Under the pieces are notes generated by a model. It saw only the letters and a list, made by a program, of their open reading frames with translations, did no database searches and was not told the origin of the DNA. DNA of 64,000 bases from Physcomitrium patens (taxonomy: Eukaryota > Streptophyta > Bryopsida > Funariales > Funariaceae), in NCBI RefSeq assembly GCF_000002425.4, contig NC_037254.1, positions 17,484,905 through 17,548,904 of the forward strand, written 5' to 3'. Numbering within the stretch: position 1 is the stretch's first letter; each line of letters starts with the position of its first letter. Positions 23,782 through 34,597 of the stretch are shown in pieces. Made by a program: the position numbers and the translations under genes.

Positions 23782-24342
23782 TGTCATGGACATACTCATG
23801 TAAGCTAATAATTACATATACAAATAGGTAGAAGTAAGTAAAAGTAGATAAAAGTAAGTTAATTCTATAATATTTAATATGAAAGCTTCCTAGAAGCTTC
23901 ATAGATGTTGCTTTGACTTCATAGGTGTCTTTAATTGACTTTTTGGATTAGAAACGTGGTCAACAAGTTGGCCATGTGCCACACATGTTGTTAGCTTGAA
24001 GATTAAGCTAACTATATGGCCCACACAAAGAAAAACTTGCCTTGTAAGTCAAGGCATGTGTCCTACAAAGTCAACACATATTGGAGGTCCTATAGAATGT
24101 CGCCATATAGCCCTTAGTTAGATAGTATATATAGAGACAAGAGTGAAGCCCTCTTCACTCTTGTCAACTCCTTTCTTGCTTCTAGTCTAGTTTCAAGGGT
24201 CTCTAGTTTTCTTGTCTTTTGGCAATAGCCATTCCAGTTTCTCTTTCAATATACATACTTATTTATTTATATTTTGTTACCTTTCTTTGAATGAAGGCTT
24301 ACTTGTCTAAATTTCTTTTTTATCGAGTTCTTGTCCTTGACA
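23782..24342 (+). mobile_element. 3' LTR of element B
   Basis: The LTR is 561 bp, 10 bp longer than the 5' LTR because a short AGATAAAAGT repeat is duplicated. It ends GTCCTTGACA followed by the target duplication CATTA. Hairpin GTTAGCTTG/TAAGCTAAC lies at 23990-24012. Confidence 0.95.
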
Positions 24343-24848
24343 CATTAATGAATATACATGGAAGCCATCTAAGAATCTAGCAAATACATCTATCAAAGTT
24401 AAAGCTTTTTATCAACATCCATCAAAACTAAGATGAAGAGTCAAGAAATTCTTTGCTATAAAGCAAAGCAAGTCCATTGGAGATTTCATTCTATCTTGTA
24501 TAATTGTTTCTTTGGATTTTTTATTACTTATGAGATGGTGAACTAACAATCAGTAGATTTAACTCAAAAGCTATCATTTACTGAGCTACCACATGAGATA
24601 TTGTAACTATCACAACCTTCGAGACAATAAAATCGAGATGAAGATCTTGAAGAATGATATTTGTTTCTTTGAATAGATGGTGAGATCCAATGCATTTGAT
24701 ACCATGACCTTAAAAAGGACTCTTGGTATTTAGTGATACTTTTGGAGGTAGGAATTAGTTTTGATGGTATTATTAATGTTTTGTTTGAAAGAAGTTATGA
24801 AGGCCTTAATAATGATCAAATATCAAGGTGGTCTTCTTGCCTTGGATT
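24343..24848 (+). pseudogene. Element A continued: chromodomain end and 5' part of its third ORF
   Basis: Element A resumes with its chromodomain end (codons for NECTWKPSKNLA-like sequence, to about 24440). Its third ORF then starts at ATG 24535. The ORF is cut at 24848 by element C and continues at 31325-31438. The two parts sum to 428 bp; subtracting the 5-bp target duplication gives 423 bp, the same 141 codons as in B. Several internal stops are present. Confidence 0.78.
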
Positions 24849-25400
24849 TATCATGGATATATATATATTAACTTCAATAGTTACTTATATAATTATATAG
24901 AAGTAGGTTAATATAGATTAATTTCATAAAATCTTCTAGGAAAGCTTTCTAGAAGCTTCATAAACATGATTTTGGACTTTAGATGTATTTATGGGATAAA
25001 AAGTTGGTCAACAAGTTAATCACATGTTGGTAGCTTGTGAAATAAGTTAATTCTATATAATAGCTTATGGAATAAGCTAACTATATGGCACATATATAGA
25101 TAACTTACCTTATAAGTTAAGAAATGTAGTTAGTAAAGTCAACTTATTTTAGAGGTCTTATAGGACATTGCCATGTAGCTCTTAGTTAAGAATATATATA
25201 GAAGGAAGAGTAAAGCCTATTTCACTCTTATCAATGCGATTCTAGTCTTTAGTCTTATTTCAAGGCTTTTTAATTTTTTTGTTTCTGGCAATAGTTATTC
25301 TAATTAATATTACATTACGTTTTGAGTGACTTTTTAGTTCTCTTCATTGACACAAGACTATATTGAAGATTTTTTTTTTTTCAGATTTATATCCCTGATA
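24849..25400 (+). mobile_element. 5' LTR of element C
   Basis: The LTR is 552 bp. Its ends have decayed to TATCATGG and CCCTGATA. It belongs to a subtype distinct from B's LTR. Palindromes TAGCTTATGGAATAAGCTA (25061-25079) and AACTTACCTTATAAGTT (25102-25118) differ from those in the 3' LTR by paired changes that keep self-complementarity. Confidence 0.9.
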
Positions 25401-25634
25401 GTTTGATAAGAGTGCTAACATATTTTTTTTTGTCTTATTTTAGAAGTGAGTAGATTATCTCACTTCTATTGTTGTGTTTTGAAGGTTATGGACTACCCAC
25501 CTTTAAAAAAAAAAAAAATCTTATAGTGATCTTTTTCTTAAAGACAGTGGATTATCCCTCTTTGTAGAAATTTTTATTAGAGGTTGCGGATTACCATCTT
25601 CTAATTTAACCTTTTAGATTTGTTTGAGTTGTCT

Positions 25635-26675
25635 ATGGAAGAAAAGATTATAGATGCTACTCGTAGAAGAAGCAAGAATAGATTTACAACTATTTCAGAT
25701 CTTCATGAGCTTATCAACACTCTTACAGTGGAAATCTTAAACATTTTTAATATGAATCATGGAAATATTATGCCTATGCCTATGAAAGAATTTCAGAGTC
25801 TGTGGCAAGAAGTTGTGCAATTGAAGGAAGCAAGTAGATCGACCTCACAACCAAATCTTGGAAGTTTTGCTTCTACAAGTATGATAGGAATAAGGTTTAG
25901 TATACTTGAGAAGTTTGATAGAACAAGATCAAAATTTCGAGGATTTTTGCAAAAATTCAAGTTCTATCTAAGGTTGCATCCTTTCCAATACCTTAATGGA
26001 TTTACTCAAGTTTGATTCATGGGCACACTTCTATCAGGAAGTGTTTTCTTTTAGTTTGTAACTTTAATGAAAAAAGATTTGCAACTCCTTTATTTGTTCC
26101 TAAAAGTATTTACAACCACATTTGGAGAAAGTAATCGAGATTAAGTAGTAGAGGCTAAATTCTTATCTTTACAATAAGGATTACTATCAACCACCACATA
26201 TGCTGCTGAATTTCAAAACCTTGCTTACGATGTGGATTGAAATAACAAAGCACTTATCAATCAATTTCAATCTGGATTGAAGGATAGCATCAAATATTTG
26301 TTATTAATAATGCCAAAAGTAGAATCTTTGGAATAATTTATTACTTAAGCCATTGCATGCGACAATCAAATATTTCAAAGGCATCAAGAATAAAGACTTG
26401 ACTGAAAACAAACAAGTCAAGTAATGGCACCATCTTTCAATTTTTCTAAAACATATTCATTAAAGCTAGAACCAATGTAAATTGATACGATATATTTTAA
26501 ATCTCTCATAGAACAAGAAAAGATTTGATGTCACCATTAAGATTTGTATTTATATTGTGAAAAAACTAAGCACACTGCTCAAAATTGTCTAAAGAAGCAA
26601 TACAATTATAAAATGAGGAGCACAATTACCAAAGAAGATAATCTGTCGAAAAACAAGTTTTTCTAGCTACAATAA
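25635..26675 (+). pseudogene. gag of element C (broken)
   Basis: The frame runs from ATG 25635 to TAA 26673-26675, 347 codons in length. The N-terminus differs from that of A and B gag (MEEKIIDATRRRSKNRFTT), while the later capsid-like part and the zinc knuckle (YLYCEKTKHTAQNC, first Cys intact only in part) are related. Internal stops begin at about 26013. Pol follows in the -1 frame. Confidence 0.72.
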
Positions 26676-29600
26676 GAATTGTGCAGCTGAAATCATATAC
26701 AACACCTAGTAAAGGTCCTATTTTTTTCTTTGATCCCTTACCTTGTTTTATAATAGATGTGTGTTTAGGACCTAAAAATCACAAAGTCTTTGCCTTATTA
26801 GATTCAAGAGCCTCAACTTATTTTATAGACAAAGATTTTCTCAAAAATCAAAAAAATACTTATAGTGAAGAAAACTAAACTCATACATGTAGAAGTTATA
26901 GATGGTCATTTGTTGTCTTTTGAAAATATTATCTATGAGACTGTTCTTTTAGATGTAACAATTAAAGATCATAATAATATAGTAATATTCAATGTAATAA
27001 GATCTCCCTCCAATCCAGTTATTTTAAGATTATCGTGGCTAGAAAAATATAAACCTCAAATATATTGGATTTCTTGTAGCCTTAACTTCTTTGGTAGTAT
27101 AATCCAAGATTAAGTTAATAAAGTAGAAGTATATAAGTTTAGTATATCCAAATTTTTACTAGTAGGTGTAAGAGCTTTTATGAATGCTGCAAAATAAGGA
27201 TCATCTTTTGCTATATATGCTATATCCATTTCCAATGATGAAAAAATGTCAAGTGTTATTCCTAGTCAATATGAGGAATTCTAAGATATTTTTTAAAAGA
27301 ACAATGTAGATATTCTTCTTAAGCATCGACCTTATGATTGTTCAATTGATTTGTAAGAAAGAGCTCAACCACCATTCAAACCAATCTATAGCTTATCGTA
27401 GATTGAGTTGCCTCCATTAAAAGAATATATTAATGAGAACTTGGCAAAGAACTTCATATGCCATTCTAAATCTCCAACTGGGGCTCCTATCTTATTTATG
27501 AAGAAGAAAGTCAAATCTCTACAGATGTATGTGAATTATCAAGGACTCAATAAGATCACTATTGAAAATAGGTATCTTTTATCTTTGATTTCAGGACTTC
27601 TTGACCAACTCAGTCAAGCAAAGATCTATACTAAAATAAATCTACGAGGAGCATAAAACTTAGTTTGTATCAAAGAATGAGATGAATGGAAGATTGCTTT
27701 TCAAACTAGATATGGATATTTTGAATATAATGTAATGCCTTTTGGACTCACAAATGCAATGAGTCCTTTTCAATATCTTATGAATGATATTTTTTGTGAG
27801 TTTCTAGATGATTTTGTCATTTGTTATTTAGATGACATTCCAATCTATTCTAAGAATATAGAAGAACATGAACTTCATGTTTATTGCATATTATAGAAAT
27901 TTAGAAATGCAAGATTATATACCAAGTCGGTAAAGTGCATATTCTTTACTACTCAAGTTGACTTTTTAGGATACATCATTTCCAATGAAGGCCTTATGAT
28001 GGATCCTAAGAAGCTCCAAGCTATCATAGATTGGAAGATTCTAAGAATAATACGAGATATGCAATATTTTTTAGGCTTTACTAATTAATATCAAATCTTC
28101 ATCAAGAACTTTTTTCAAGTTGCAGCTCCACTTATACATTTGACTTATAAAGACAAACTTGAGTGGAATAAAGAAGCAAAAGTATCATTTGATGTTTTAG
28201 AGAAGGAATTTATTTTTGTACCAATCTTGCATTGCATCGACTTTTCTAAGGTATTTTTTATAAAAATAGGTATGTCAGACTTTGCTATAACTGTCATGTT
28301 ATCATAAATGGAAATAAATAAAAAATTCCACCTAGTAGCTTATCATTCCAAGAAATTTTCAGTAGCCAAGTTTAATTATGAGATCGATGACAAAGAGCTC
28401 CTTGCAATCATGGATTTATTTCAAGAATGGTCTCATTATTTAGAAGGCGCCTCAAGTCTAGTCACTATGTATACAGATCATAAGAACCTCAAGTACTTTA
28501 TGTTAGTATGTATTTTGAATCGTCATCAAGCCTGTTGGAGCATGTCTTTATCCAAATTCAATTTCAAGATCACTATCGATCCAAAAAATAACAAGGTCTA
28601 TTAGATGCCATTTTTAGATATTCTTATCTTGTACCAAAAGAAGAAGATGCATCTTTTGATCAACAAAGAATGATTCTCTTGAAGTCCAAGCATTTTTATC
28701 TTTGAGCAATAAAATCAACATTGACTATTGATTCAACTTTTATTAAGCAAATTCAATCAAGTATGTCTTCTGATTTTTTTGTTTATGATATCAAGAATAT
28801 TCTTCTAAGTCTTATGATACTTCAAAGTTTGAATTTAAGAATAACCTACTATATTTTGAAGATTGCCTATATATTCTAAAAGGTGAGGCATGATTATATG
28901 TCCTTCAAACTCGTCATGATTTTTCAACAGTCAAACATTTTAGTTATAATAAGACTTTGGAGCTAATATCAACAGATTTTTGGTGGCTTTAAATGTGAGA
29001 GGCAATCAAAGACTTTGTACAATCATGTTATACTTGTTCAAGATCCAAAACTCCTCGCTATCGATCTTATGGACTTCTTCAACTGTTACTAATTCTAGAA
29101 CAACCATAGTCTTTTATTTCCATAGATTTTATCATGGATCTTCCAATCTCAGATTCATATGACTCTATATTTGTAATCATAGATTGCTTCACCAAAATGG
29201 CACATTTTGTACTATGTACAAAATCTATTTTAGGTTAAGAAATAGCTAAGCTTTTTATTGACAATATATATCACTATCATAGATTGCTAAAGGATATTAT
29301 ATTAGATAGAAGGACTCAATTTGTATCAAGGTTCTGAAGAATTCTATTGAAGATTCTAAAGATGGATATAAAGCTTTCTTTATCTTTTCATCCTCAAACT
29401 GATGGGCAAATGAAATGAGTGAATCAAATTTTGGAGCAATGTTTGAGGTGTACCATCAACTATCATTAAGATGATTGGACAACTCTTTTGCCATTGATAG
29501 AGTTTGCATTTAGTAATTCAATACATTCTTCTATTTAACAAATACCTTTCTTCGTCAATTATGATTATCATCCACAACTTGATACTTTTGACTTTTTAAA

Positions 29601-30165
29601 AGTTGATAATCATGCAGCAGAAGGTTTAGCAAATTATATATCAAAGCTACATGCAATAATAAAAATACAATTTAAAAAAGTTCAAGGATGGCATAAGACC
29701 AATGCGGATGCCTATCGTAAGGAGCAACTACAATTCAACATCGGTGACAAGGTATAGTTACTTTTTCACAATATCAAGACTACTCATAATGTAATAAGTT
29801 GGACTATTTTACATTGGAATCTTTTTCTATTTGTGAACAAATCAATCTTATTGCTTATCGATTATATCTATCAGAGGCTATGAAGATCCACCATATATTT
29901 CATGTATCCCTTCTTTAGCTATATAAGATAGTGAATATTTTGGAAAGAAGACAAATGCCACCTCTTCCTATGGAAGTGGATAATAATTAAGAGTTTGAAG
30001 TGGAAGAAGTCTTAGACTCAAGGTAGCACTGAAATAGGTTGGAATATCTTGTTCATTAGCATGGATATGATATTAGTGAATGCACATAAGAGCCATCAAA
30101 GAATCTTGTAAATATAACAAAGAGAGTTGAAGCTTTTCATAAACAAAATCCATCTATATGAAGAT
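26660..30165 (+). pseudogene. pol of element C: protease, RT, RNase H, integrase, chromodomain (broken)
   Basis: Protease (LLDSRASTYFID near 26800, again Arg in the D-S-G position), RT (about 27300-28080, catalytic box YLDDIP near 27826), RNase H (about 28150-28560), integrase (about 28900-29550) and a decayed chromodomain (about 30000-30160) are all recognisable by alignment to element B. Dozens of stops and a few indels are present. Confidence 0.82.
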
Positions 30166-30268
30166 AAAGAATAACAAATCTTTGCTATAAAAGAAATAAG
30201 ATCAAAAAAAGATAATATTCTAAATTCTATCTTTCTTTATATCTTATGTATTTTGTGATACTAAAGAG

Positions 30269-30733
30269 ATGGAGAACCAACAACTAACAAATTCAACTCA
30301 AGGGCTTTTATTTGCGGACTTACCAGATGAAATATTGTGATTGTTACAACCTTCAAGATGATGAAATCGAGATGAAGATCTTCAAGAACGACATGTCCTT
30401 ACTTGAATAAATGGCAAGATATAATGAGTTTGATATCACCACCTTAGAAGAGACTTCTAGTATTTGGTGATTTTATTAGAGGTAGGAACAAATCTTGATG
30501 GTGTTTCAAATGTTTTATTTGAAAGAAATTACGAAGGCCTCAACAATGACCAGATAATACGGTGGTCTTTCCACCCCAGTATGGGACACTATTGATGGAT
30601 GAGAGGGCCTATCTACCCTAGTATGGGACACTATTGATGGCTGAGAGGGCCTATCCACCATCTTCAAAGAGAGCAAAGATCGAAGTATGTGGTAAATACA
30701 ACTCGCCGCATCTTGGACTTCTTCAATATATGA
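30269..30733 (+). pseudogene. Third ORF of element C (154 aa, unknown function, broken)
   Basis: The ATG (ATGGAGAACCAACAA) and the stop (AATATATGA) match those of element B. The length is 155 codons, 14 more than in B and A, accounted for exactly by a 42-bp in-frame tandem duplication of the segment beginning AGTATGGGACACTATTGATG. Several CGA- and CAA-type codons have become stops. The function is unknown. Confidence 0.72.
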
Positions 30734-30774
30734 AGACCGCTCTTTATGAAATTCATCCCTAGAAGAGAAGATAA

Positions 30775-31324
30775 TGTCATGGACATATATATTTATTCTA
30801 ATAGTTACTTATATAATTATGTAGAAATAGATAAATATAAATTAATTTCATAAAGTCTTCTAGAGAAGCTTCTTAAAAGCTTTATAAACATGGTTTTGGT
30901 CTTTAGATGTATTTATAGGATAGAAACTTGGTCAAAAAATTAATCACATATTGGTAGCTTGTGGAACAAGTTAATTCCATGTAATAGCTTGTGGAACAAG
31001 CTAACAATGTGGCGCATACATAGATAACTTGCCTTGCAAGTTAAGACATGTAGCTAGCAAAGTCAACACGTTTTGGAGGTCTTATAGGATATTGCTATGT
31101 AACTCTTAGTTAAGAGTATATATAGAGGCAAGAATAAAGCCTTCTTTACTCTTGACAATGATGTTGTAGTCTTTAGTCTTATTTCAAGACTTTTTAGTCT
31201 TTTTATTTTTGGCAATAGTCATTCTAGTTAATATTACATTACCTTTTAAGTGACTTTTTAGTTCTCTTTAGTAATATAAGAGTGTATCAAGGATTTTATT
31301 TCTTTGAGATTCATGTCCTTGACA
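30775..31324 (+). mobile_element. 3' LTR of element C
   Basis: The LTR is 550 bp with intact TGTCATGG and CCTTGACA ends. Palindromes TAGCTTGTGGAACAAGCTA (30985-31003) and AACTTGCCTTGCAAGTT (31026-31042) are in their undecayed forms. It is followed by AGTAT, the right target-site copy, and the rest of element A. Confidence 0.92.
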
Positions 31325-31479
31325 AGTATAGAACAATATTGATGGTTGAAAGAACCTATCAAATATCTTCAAAGGCAACAAAGATCAAAGTACATAGCAA
31401 ATACAATTTGGCACATCTTGGACTTCATGAACATGTAATTACTGCTCCTTAAGGAACTCGTCTCTAAAAAGGGGAATAA
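31325..31479 (+). pseudogene. Element A: 3' part of its third ORF and polypurine tract
   Basis: The reading frame broken at 24848 resumes here and ends at TAA 31436-31438, with codons for SKYIAN...LDFMNM that align to the ends of the B and C ORFs. The polypurine-like AAAAAGGGGAATAA precedes the LTR. Confidence 0.72.
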
Positions 31480-32022
31480 TATCATGTACATACATATTTA
31501 TCCTAATAATTATCTAGATAATAAGAATAGGTAGAAGTAAGTCAAAGTAGATAAATATGACATTATCTTGTAAAAGCTTCTTAGAACCTTCATAGACACT
31601 GCTTTGCCTTTATACATATCTATAGGTGATTGATAGGTTGAAAACTTAGCCAAAAAAGAGGCCACATTTCAACATGTTGATCCCTTGTAGTACAAGTTGG
31701 AGATATGGTGCATACCTAAGAAACTTGCTTTGCAAAGTAGACATGTGTCTTGCAAGTTGGATGTGTATTAAAGGTCCTATAGCATGTCGCCTCATAGTTC
31801 TTAGTTAAGTAGTATATATAGAGGCAAAAGTGAGGCCTTTTTCACTCTTTTCAACTCCTTTCTTGCTTTTAGTTTAGTTTCAAGAGTCATATGTTTTCTA
31901 ATCTTTAACAATAGTCATTCCAGTTCTTCTTTCAATATACATACTTACTTCTATTTTATCACTTTTCTTTTGACACAAATTCCATGAGTTTATGTATCTT
32001 CTTCCAATTTGTATCCTTGATA
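31480..32022 (+). mobile_element. 3' LTR of element A
   Basis: The LTR is 543 bp, begins TATCATGTACATAC and ends ATCCTTGATA. The target duplication CTTAA follows at 32023-32027 and matches 11228-11232. Confidence 0.9.
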
Positions 32023-32027
32023 CTTAA

Positions 32028-33400
32028 TGCTTTAAATTAAATATCTAATTCTTAATTTTTTTATATAATAAAATATTTAAATTATAATAGTATAATCTCT
32101 AAATAATTCTTTTGGTTGAAAAACACTCTATTATATTGATGACTTGGTATCTTTCTTTAAGAAACTTTTTTCAATTAGAGTTCTCTCACATTGTTAGTTT
32201 TTGTTATATTGATATAATACATTGGCTTAAATAAAAACGTTCTTTTTCTTCTCAAGTATTTAGATTGTAAAATATAAGATATTATATAAGATAGATAAAA
32301 ATAAGGTTGCTATGATTAAAGTATAGATTAATTTGAAGATATTAGTTGAAAATTCTTTTATCTTTAGGTATTTCCAAAACAACTCTACAACAAAGAATAA
32401 GTCCATACTATAATTTACCTTGAATATTCCTTCTTTAGCTTAAAATATTCAAGACTATATGATTATTTTTACCTACTGTTTGTATATCTAACAATGACCA
32501 AGAAAATAAATAACTCATGAAATAAATGTATATTCAAATTAAAAACTAATATACTCTAAAGATGGTTAATTCTTTAGTATAAGCAATCAACTTATTACTA
32601 TTGTATAATTTTTTATGTCAAAACTAAAATTAAATCCAAACTTATTTTTAAAGCTAATTAATACTTTACCTTCCAAAAATACTATTAGAAAATCTATTCT
32701 TTAAAGCAAAACATTTTTCTTACTTAAGAATCATATATATTCTAATTATTTTTTACTCAATTAAGATCCTTCTATTTGGTAGTTAATTGTAGTCTCAAGG
32801 TTAACTTGTTAAGACTAACAAATGAAGTATAAATTGTAGATGAATAAAAAAAGTCCAAAATATTTAGTATAATATGCCTTTTTTAAATCAGATTGTATAC
32901 AAAGGACCATTCTTTTTCCAATAGATATTTTAAACTATAATTAATTATAAAAATAGATAAAATCATAATCTTGCTTAAGCTATATAGAATCTATATTTGT
33001 GAAGACAATGTGTAAAACTACATATTAAAACTATATTTTATTTGAAAATATATATAATTCTAATATAACTTTGTAATAAAAAAAATTATAGGATTTTAAC
33101 AAATATTTTTTAAAAAGATAACTTTATGCTAAGTCCAATTGTATAGTGCATGTATACAAATATCGATATATAGAGTTCATCCTAAACTTTAATATAAATC
33201 ATTTTAAATAAATATTAAAAAACCATCATTTAATAAAACTATTACAAAAAGAAAAAACACACATATGACAGACAAATAATATCCCCAAAATAAAAAAGAA
33301 AAAAACACAGAGCAAAAATATACTGCAAAAATCAACAACCAGTTACTAACTCAATCAACTGCGACAACAGTAATTGTAAATCATATCTAGAAACAACACT
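32028..33400. other. AT-rich intergenic DNA, copy 2
   Basis: Copy of the start-of-window flank. No coding frame, RNA gene or transposon end is visible. Confidence 0.6.
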
Positions 33401-33420
33401 GAATGCAAAACCAACATCTG

Positions 33421-33696
33421 TTACAAAACATAGTACAAAAAACTTTGAATTTGGATTGAATCACTTGGTATTCTATGATTATTACTGGTCATACCGTTCA
33501 CATGTATGTCATCATATTCAATCAGTTTTAGCTGTTCCTTTCCCAAAAAAAAAATGCAGTTCAAATAAGCATGATAGTTCTTGTCATATGTTACTCCGAC
33601 AAGAATGTCTTTCGAAATGTTTTCAACATTGTAAATGTCAAACACACCCACCTTACCAACTTGGTTCTGTTTTACTACATTCTGTTTTGGTTGCAT
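33421..33696 (-). CDS. Short hypothetical ORF (91 aa), copy 2
   Basis: This duplicates the frame at 2857-3132. It differs by one base (33431), giving Tyr instead of Cys three residues from the end. Unrecognised and possibly not a gene. Confidence 0.2.
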   Translation of the reverse strand: MQPKQNVVKQNQVGKVGVFDIYNVENISKDILVGVTYDKNYHAYLNCIFFLGKEQLKLIEYDDIHVNGMTSNNHRIPSDSIQIQSFLYYVL

Positions 33697-34147
33697 CCAA
33701 CCAACTAATGTTGCATGACATCAAAGATCAAGCTCCCACGGACTGATACCAACGACAAAACAAAACTGATCGAGCTAACAAGGACTAAACCCATGTGCAC
33801 AACGACCGATTTACAGGACAAAACATGTTTAATGTGTGCGAGCTGAGCTCTCCATCCCATGACAAACGAATGAGAAGAAAATGAAAACAGAACAAGCAGG
33901 GTGTGTTCTGCAGCAGAATGAATAAATTGCGTTTGCGAAGAATACATGGCCCCATCGGGCCCTTATTGTCTTCCAAGGCCCAGTCCCTGGTTGACTCCAG
34001 GCGACCTTGGAAAGAAAAAAAAATCTATCACCGCCACTCACGCACATTGTTCATGCGGCTGCGGTATCTAAATTATTCAACCTGGTCCATCGACAGCCTC
34101 TCTGTATAAGAAACCTCCTACCCCGGACCTTTTGGACTTCGTAGTCG

Positions 34148-34276
34148 ATGGACGACCTTCAATCTCACCCCGTGCTAGACCTCAACCTCACCTCGTCGGT
34201 GAAGCCCAGCTTTATTCAACTGTCTGCTGCGGTGGCAGCAGGACAGCGCTACGGCCCACCTTTTTATTGTCTCTGA
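34148..34276 (+). CDS. Short ORF with an EAR-like LDLNL motif, copy 2 (42 aa)
   Basis: This is identical to the copy at 3584-3712, with the same TATA-like TATAAGAA at 34105. The LDLNL motif resembles EAR repression motifs; the rest of the peptide is unrecognised. It may be a remnant first exon. Confidence 0.3.
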   Translation: MDDLQSHPVLDLNLTSSVKPSFIQLSAAVAAGQRYGPPFYCL

Positions 34277-34597
34277 ACACAATAACCACTCATTCTTGGA
34301 CTTCTGATCGCCCCATGTACCACATCCGTGCTCAATTTACAAAGATCCCCACTATCCTCGCATTTATCTACCGAACAAAATCCGACACTCCACAAGCCAC
34401 CAGCAGACGCTCAGCAGACCTTCGACACACTCGCAACTCTACCTTGGCGCCTGCGTCGCGGCAGTCCAGCCTCCAACAACAACTACAAGTCCTAGAACGG
34501 CTGGCACAGAAAAATAACACTTCGATCCATCTATTCACCAGTTCAGTATTCTACACCGAGCTTTCACTACACTGCGGCAGTCGTCGTGAAGGCGCAG

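Larger units (their letters stand above)
16708..24342 (+). mobile_element. Retrotransposon B: chromovirus nested in element A
   Basis: This 7,635-bp Ty3/gypsy chromovirus has LTRs at 16708-17258 and 23782-24342. The target duplication CATTA is perfect (16703-16707 and 24343-24347). It is the best preserved of the stack: long stretches of pol and integrase are open and most stops are single C-to-T or G-to-A changes. It carries a 1.26-kb insertion in reverse transcriptase. The plan is gag, pol in the -1 frame, then a separate third ORF before the polypurine tract. Confidence 0.95.
24849..31324 (+). mobile_element. Retrotransposon C: chromovirus nested in element A
   Basis: A 6,476-bp relative of A and B with LTRs 24849-25400 and 30775-31324. 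It sits inside A's third ORF. The target duplication is decayed: GGATT at left (24844-24848) and AGTAT at right (31325-31329), probably from GGTAT. The same architecture is seen, but stops are denser than in B. The 3' end of a second copy of C opens this window because of the segmental duplication. Confidence 0.92.
11233..32022 (+). mobile_element. Retrotransposon A: outer chromovirus of a nested stack
   Basis: A Ty3/gypsy chromovirus is bounded by LTRs 11233-11776 and 31480-32022 and by the TSD CTTAA. It is interrupted by element B at 16708-24342, element C at 24849-31324 and a short insertion in integrase. Removing B and C with their duplicated targets leaves about 6.7 kb, in line with B and C themselves. 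The order is gag, protease, reverse transcriptase, RNase H, integrase, chromodomain and a third ORF. Every domain carries stops, mainly from CAA, CAG, CGA and TGG turned to stop codons, so it cannot transpose. Confidence 0.92.
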
